Positions 60,361 to 64,000 of a stretch of 64,000 bases of DNA are shown one piece after another. Each line of letters starts with the position of its first letter. The stretch's first letter is position 1. Position numbers and translations under genes: made by a program. Source of the DNA: Haemaphysalis longicornis (taxonomy: Eukaryota; Arthropoda; Arachnida; Ixodida; Ixodidae); NCBI GenBank assembly GCA_013339765.2, contig CM023456.1, positions 87,804,797 through 87,868,796 of the forward strand, given 5' to 3'. The notes beneath the pieces were generated by a model. That model searched no databases, had not been told where the DNA came from, and saw only the letters and a program-made list of their open reading frames with translations.

Positions 60361-60637
60361 TGTTGCGTCCTGCCAAACAGGGACACAGGAAAGTTGTCTT
60401 CGCGAAGACGCAGGGGCAAAGTATTTATTAGGTGAGGTGCCTAATTTGGGGGAAACATAAAGAGAGCACCAGTTGGTGGCTAGCAATATGGCGACAAAGA
60501 AGCGAGCACACAAGCCGCTAACTAACGCGCTCCTTCGTCGTCCTCTGCTGTGCCATCACACGGCACGTACCCACGCGGGGGATTAGCATGTCCGTCCTAC
60601 TTAATATTGCTCTCATCCTACAGACAGGCACGTGACA
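60361..60637 (-). repeat. LTR, 5' copy relative to element orientation
   Basis: Same termini as 58945-59222. On the minus strand the internal sequence just after it starts CTGGTGGAGGGTGCTTCC. The TGGTGGAGGG part is where a tRNA primer binding site would lie, but I cannot assign a tRNA. Confidence 0.88.
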
Positions 60638-61010
60638 ATATAATTGGTCGAATATCGGATACAATCGAAACCAAAAACTAACAAAAATGGAAAAAAAAGC
60701 AATAAGTGACGTACCCTGTGGGGCGCTGCATTTATACAAAATGCATATTTCGCGATAGTTCCACCTGTCATCGCAATAATGGCGCAAAAGGAAATAATTT
60801 GTCGAACCGAATTTCGAAAACCACAAAAAATTGAAAATAAAATATAGCGATAAATGGCGAACGGTGTAACGCCCTGCATTTCCACAGAAATTCAGATTTG
60901 GCGGAAGTTCTACCGGTAATCCTTATAATATCGTAAGTAGACATAATTGGGCAAACGGAATTAGGAAAATTTAAATAGAAATGTCTATAAAGAACTGAAA
61001 CTTTAGGCAA

Positions 61011-62029
61011 TGGCATAAGATTGCTACGCAATAGTAGATGATTCTGTGAATTTCTCGCAGATTTTGTTCTTTTCCGTGTTTTTTCGCGGTATTTTGGACA
61101 TTGGCGATTCCGCAAGAAAAACAAATTGAAATTTTACGCCAGTAAAAACAATAGGCTGGAGTTACCGATGAGTGAGCTTCACTTTTGAACTTTTTCAGAA
61201 CGCAACTGGTAAATTTATGGGGTGTTGTTAATAAAGGGTAATTTTAATAGGACCAGTATTAGTAGAAACCGCAAGGTAGACTACGTTTATGTGTGAAAAG
61301 TTGACATCCACCTGAATGCAACCAAACAGCTACAAATGAAAGCTGTACAGCTTCCTCAAAAACTTCGCAATTGAAAAAATTTTCCTTCACAAAGGTAGTT
61401 TTGTAGAGATGTCACGACGAAAAACTCAGAGTTGCAGTCACACGTTGCTATCGGGTATTTTGTTCTACTTCATGAAAGCACAAAAGTTGTCAGCTGCCAT
61501 GTCGGTAAGAAATATTCCACTAGGACATTTCCCGCCAAGTCTCCTGTAAAATGCTAGCCGTTCGCATTGCAACACGAGCGAAGCCTAGTACAAAAGCTTG
61601 TCCTTCCTGTCGCGTGTTTCCCAACTTGTTCAGTATTCGACGGTTAGTGTATTGATCGGCGCTCTGCGAATCAAGTGATGTAAAAGTAGACCCGATAACA
61701 GATCAGAGCGAATCACTACACAGCTTGTACCATTTAAAGAAATATGCAGGTATGTCGAGGCTTGTCACTACTGTCCTGTTTATCTTAAAATTGCAATTTT
61801 TTTGGGGGAAAGAGTAGGCGGAAGAGAAGACTTTATACGAATAAACGCGCTAGAATAGAAATCGCACATTCACGGTCCTGCAAAAGCGGGCTAGCATTCC
61901 ACTCGCTTTTTCGGCAACCGCAAGCAAAACTCATTGGACTGTGGGAAGCATAAAAGTTCCAACAGAGGATATACTAGCCGACTTAGTGCAGCTCTCTAGC
62001 TGTCGTCCATCGATATGTCCCATTTAAAC
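61011..62029. other. Non-coding stretch
   Basis: AT-rich, no frames of note and no recognised repeat. Confidence 0.5.
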
Positions 62030-63375
62030 CGTGCATGACTTCAAGTGTGGTAGACATGCTATGAAAATCATCCCCCGAGTTACTTAGCAAGGAAAAGGTC
62101 ATCAGCAATCTGAGGTTACTAAGGTATTCTCCATGAGCCCTTACACACCACTGCTCCCCAATCCAATGTTCTGATTACCTCTTGTAAAAATGCTGCGAAT
62201 ACGTTTAGAGGCATGCTGTCTCTCTTTCTGTTTGACGCCCTTGGTATAGGCATTTTACTGCTCTCTTTATGGAGGTTCATGGTAGCTGTGAACCTATTGT
62301 AGATATCCTCTAGTATTCTTACATAATGCTCGTCTACACCATGATTCCGGAATGCCTGCGTAACGGCTGAGATTTCCACCGACTCAAATGCTTTCTCATA
62401 TTCTTGGAAGCTACATAAGGGGTTTAGGTATACTCCGCGCATTTCTCTATCACCAGATTTATCAGTGTAAATATGATGTAATGTTCAACATCCTTTACGA
62501 AACCGTGCTTGTTCATTAGGTTGACCTGAAAATATAAGGTGGCAGAAATTTTGTTAGTGATTACCTTGGTAAGAACTTCGGAGACGGCTCACAGAAAGCT
62601 GAGCGGCCTTGTAACTTTTCAAGTCCTTCATGCCACCTTTCGTGGGGAGTAGGATAGTGTTCGCGTTCTTCCGTGTTTCCAGTACACTCGAGGTCATTAG
62701 CCATTCCGTGTACAGGTGTGTCATCTTTTCGACTACAGTTTACCCCCGCCCCTCTTCAAGAGGTGTGCTGTTATCTGATCCTCACCAGCCGATTTTGCCC
62801 CCTTGGAATTCTTTCACAGCCTTCTTCACTTCTTCTGTGGTCACTGGTGGGATGTTTACTTTGTCTGAACTACTGCCTTGTTCGGTATTACCCTGGATGT
62901 CGCGGCTACTGTACAGATCTCTATATAACGTTTCGGCTACTAAGACTAATTTATCCTATTTGTGATGACATTGCCTTGCTTGACTTTATTGCATACTTCT
63001 GATTTTCCCCATGTCTAGACGAATCTTCGCTGCTTTCAGGCTGCCTCCGTTCTTACAGCATATTCGATTCTCTCCATGTTATACTTCCGTACGTCAGCTG
63101 TCTTACGCTTATTGATAACCTTCGGAAGCTCCGCTAGTTATATTCTGTCAGCTGAGGTGGAGATTGACATGGTTTGCCGTTTCCTATTTAGACCTTTCGT
63201 CTCCTGGGAAAGTTTGCCAGTATCCTGTCTAGCCATCGTGCCCCATATTTCTACTGCACACTCCTTGATAATGCGTGTAAGTTTGTCGCTGGCTTGCCTG
63301 TGTTGTGAAGCTCCGCTTCCTCGGCAAGACCTGAATATCGGTTCTGGAGCGCGATCATGAATTCTTCACTTTACG
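62030..63375 (-). pseudogene. RTE-clade LINE fragment: linker and reverse transcriptase
   Basis: On the minus strand, pieces in several frames give the RTE order. The linker between endonuclease and reverse transcriptase comes first (HEFMIALQNRYS near 63360, then RKRQTMSISTSADRI and LPKVINKRKTADVRKYN). Next is PPVTTEEVKKAVKEFQGGK (about 62800-62860) and ITAHLLKRG. The palm begins YEKAFESVEISAVTQAFRNH (62350-62410), then DEHYVRILEDIYNRFTATM and DWGAVV. Near 62115 a one-base loss breaks the catalytic F/L-A-D-D block (read as LLMTF). It stops near 62030. Endonuclease, thumb and 3' tail are missing. The fragment is truncated at both ends and inactive. Confidence 0.82.
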
Positions 63376-63480
63376 TCTTACTGTCGAAAATCACGAAAGG
63401 AAACAGGTGAGAGCACTCGTTCTGTACATTCGTGTAGAAAGCTCTGATGATCGGAGTTTTAAATGCTGGCAGCCATTTTG

Positions 63481-63598
63481 ATGTTGAACCAGAACGCAAA
63501 CGACAAGACACAGGACGATACCAAGAAGACACACGAAGCGCTTGGTGTGTCCTCTTGCTGTCGTCCCCTGTCTTGCCGTTTTCGCTCTGATTCAACAT
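63481..63598. repeat. 118-bp ungapped palindrome (inverted repeat with no loop)
   Basis: 63481-63539 and the reverse complement of 63540-63598 align base for base without gaps, with about 10 mismatches in 59 (about 83 % identity). The centre is the perfect palindrome AAGCGCTT (63536-63543). Both strands are open and encode related peptides: MLNQNANDKTQDDTKKTHEA on plus, MLNQSENGKTGDDSKRTHQA on minus. Homology stops on both sides at the ends given. It could fold into a long hairpin. A foldback or MITE-like element, or a decayed inverted tandem, are possible origins. Confidence 0.85.
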
Positions 63599-63689
63599 GC
63601 ATCACCAACTCGCCCAAGTTTTCACATGTCAGCAATACTTTCTTTCTCTCTGTGTGTATGCCTGTGAGTACGGGCGCGCATGTCCTCGT

Positions 63690-64000
63690 GACCATTGTAA
63701 TAACCGACCCTCCTGCAGCACCTAAATATTACCCGGTCTCTAGAACAGGAAGCTTAGTCGAAGTTTTCCAAGATAGAGCTGGCTAAAAATTCAAGAAGCT
63801 GGATCTGAAACATGGTTATCAACATGTCGTGTAGAGTTCGGGAAGGACTCAATGTGAGTGTTTGCAGTCAACACTCCCCGAAGTTCGTTTCACATCACAA
63901 AGCTACTTTTCTGACCCTGGCCACAGCAACGGCCATTCACAAAGAAACTGAGAACTTCTTTTAAGGCCTGCCTGTAGTCACAATGTATATACCAACCCCA
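63690..64000 (+). pseudogene. Ty3/Gypsy-like reverse transcriptase fragment, cut by the window edge
   Basis: Three pieces in different frames follow the Gypsy reverse transcriptase order. KYYPVSRTGSLVEVFQDRAG corresponds to the YPLP...ELF block. KFKKLDLKHGYQH (about 63787-63827) corresponds to the conserved F-x-KLDL-x-x-x-Y-x-Q block that holds the first catalytic aspartate. VNTP and, later, ENFF-x-GLPVVTMYI (about 63951-63992) correspond to the stretch just before the catalytic Y-x-D-D. The Asp-Asp itself is lost (YIPT). Stops and frame changes make it a dead copy. The rest of pol would lie to the right of the window. Confidence 0.6.

Larger units (their letters stand above)
58945..60637 (-). 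mobile_element. Ty3/Gypsy-type LTR retrotransposon, gag-only deletion derivative
   Basis: Two direct repeats of 278 and 277 bp with TG...CA ends bracket only about 1.14 kb. The single coding remnant is a minus-strand gag. No protease, reverse transcriptase or integrase is present. On the minus strand gag reads up to about 59223 (ending ...RKTDLW) and then passes directly into the 3' LTR, so everything from the gag zinc knuckle through pol and the polypurine tract is missing. The LTRs differ at about 17 positions by eye (roughly 94 % identity). No matching target duplication is seen (ATGCT left, ATATA right). It could move only with help from an intact relative, if at all. Confidence 0.85.
58863..61010. 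repeat. Diverged tandem array, period about 150 bp, split by an LTR element
   Basis: Three units share TGCATTT-x-AC-x-AAAT followed by TTTGGCGGAAGTTCCACCTG and TAAT-x-x-TTATAAT. They start at about 58872, 60726 and 60874 (148 bp between the last two). The first unit is interrupted at 58945 and resumes at 60638 with ATATAATTGG, matching ACATAATTGG of the third unit near 60939. The LTR retrotransposon therefore inserted inside a unit. Unit to unit divergence is high, so the array is old. Confidence 0.78.

Noticed and set aside
60316..60513. Minus ORFs inside the LTRs (also 58846-59151)
   Set aside because: The same frame appears in both LTRs because they are direct repeats; not a gene.
63076..63360. 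Plus-strand 94-codon ORF and neighbouring plus frames at 62630-63002
   Set aside because: They are antisense to the RTE reverse transcriptase fragment, which explains the sequence.
1..64000. CRISPR arrays, rRNA genes, intact tRNA genes, bacterial operons or phage genes
   Set aside because: No spacer-separated identical repeats, no rRNA core sequences and no clean cloverleaf were seen. The content is eukaryotic repeat DNA.

Overview
The window looks like intergenic or intronic DNA from a large, repeat-rich animal genome. An ixodid (hard) tick is the most likely source. That is an inference from the transposon types: I-like LINEs with a gag-like ORF1 and a C-terminal RNase H, an RTE LINE fragment, a Ty3/Gypsy gag with short LTRs, and tRNA-headed SINE-like repeats. 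I found no bacterial operon, no ribosome binding sites, no rRNA and no intact host gene that I can name. Nearly all recognisable coding capacity belongs to decayed mobile elements.

Layout. 1-4655: an I-like LINE (+) entering from the left edge, with gag zinc knuckles, endonuclease, reverse transcriptase and RNase H, full of stops and frameshifts. 4656-26820: mostly non-coding, with a 152-bp tandem duplication (7880-8185), a possible LINE 3' fossil (10204-10680, -), a cluster of palindromic repeats (12365-12720), a tRNA-like SINE relic (16125-16215), a 176-bp pogo/Tigger-type MITE with TA duplications (18505-18680), short repeats ending TTAAAGGG, and a 269-bp tandem duplication (25042-25579). 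26835-32646: a second I-like LINE that appears full length and is flanked by a near-perfect 14-bp target-site duplication; its RNase H end is still open for 330 codons.

32660-55550: another long non-coding stretch. It holds a second SINE-like copy (36061-36165, -), a 634-bp pogo/Tigger-type element (42151-42784), a possible 3' exon (45465-45627), a LINE-like AAAT tail (about 50430-51066) and two minisatellites (51897-52134, 52641-52805). 55559-57862: a hAT DNA transposon with terminal inverted repeats, a perfect 8-bp target duplication and the C-terminal dimerisation domain of its transposase. 58945-60637: an LTR retrotransposon (-) with two 278-bp LTRs that lost everything after gag and sits inside a roughly 150-bp tandem array. 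62030-63375: an RTE-clade LINE fragment (-). 63481-63598: an ungapped 118-bp palindrome. 63690-64000: a decayed Ty3/Gypsy reverse transcriptase (+) leaving the window.

The elements do not form a pathway. The window is a record of nested and successive insertions by at least seven transposon groups. The most informative structures are the hAT element with its exact duplication, the full-length LINE with its duplication, the gag-only LTR element joined straight to its 3' LTR, and the long palindrome coding almost the same peptide on both strands.
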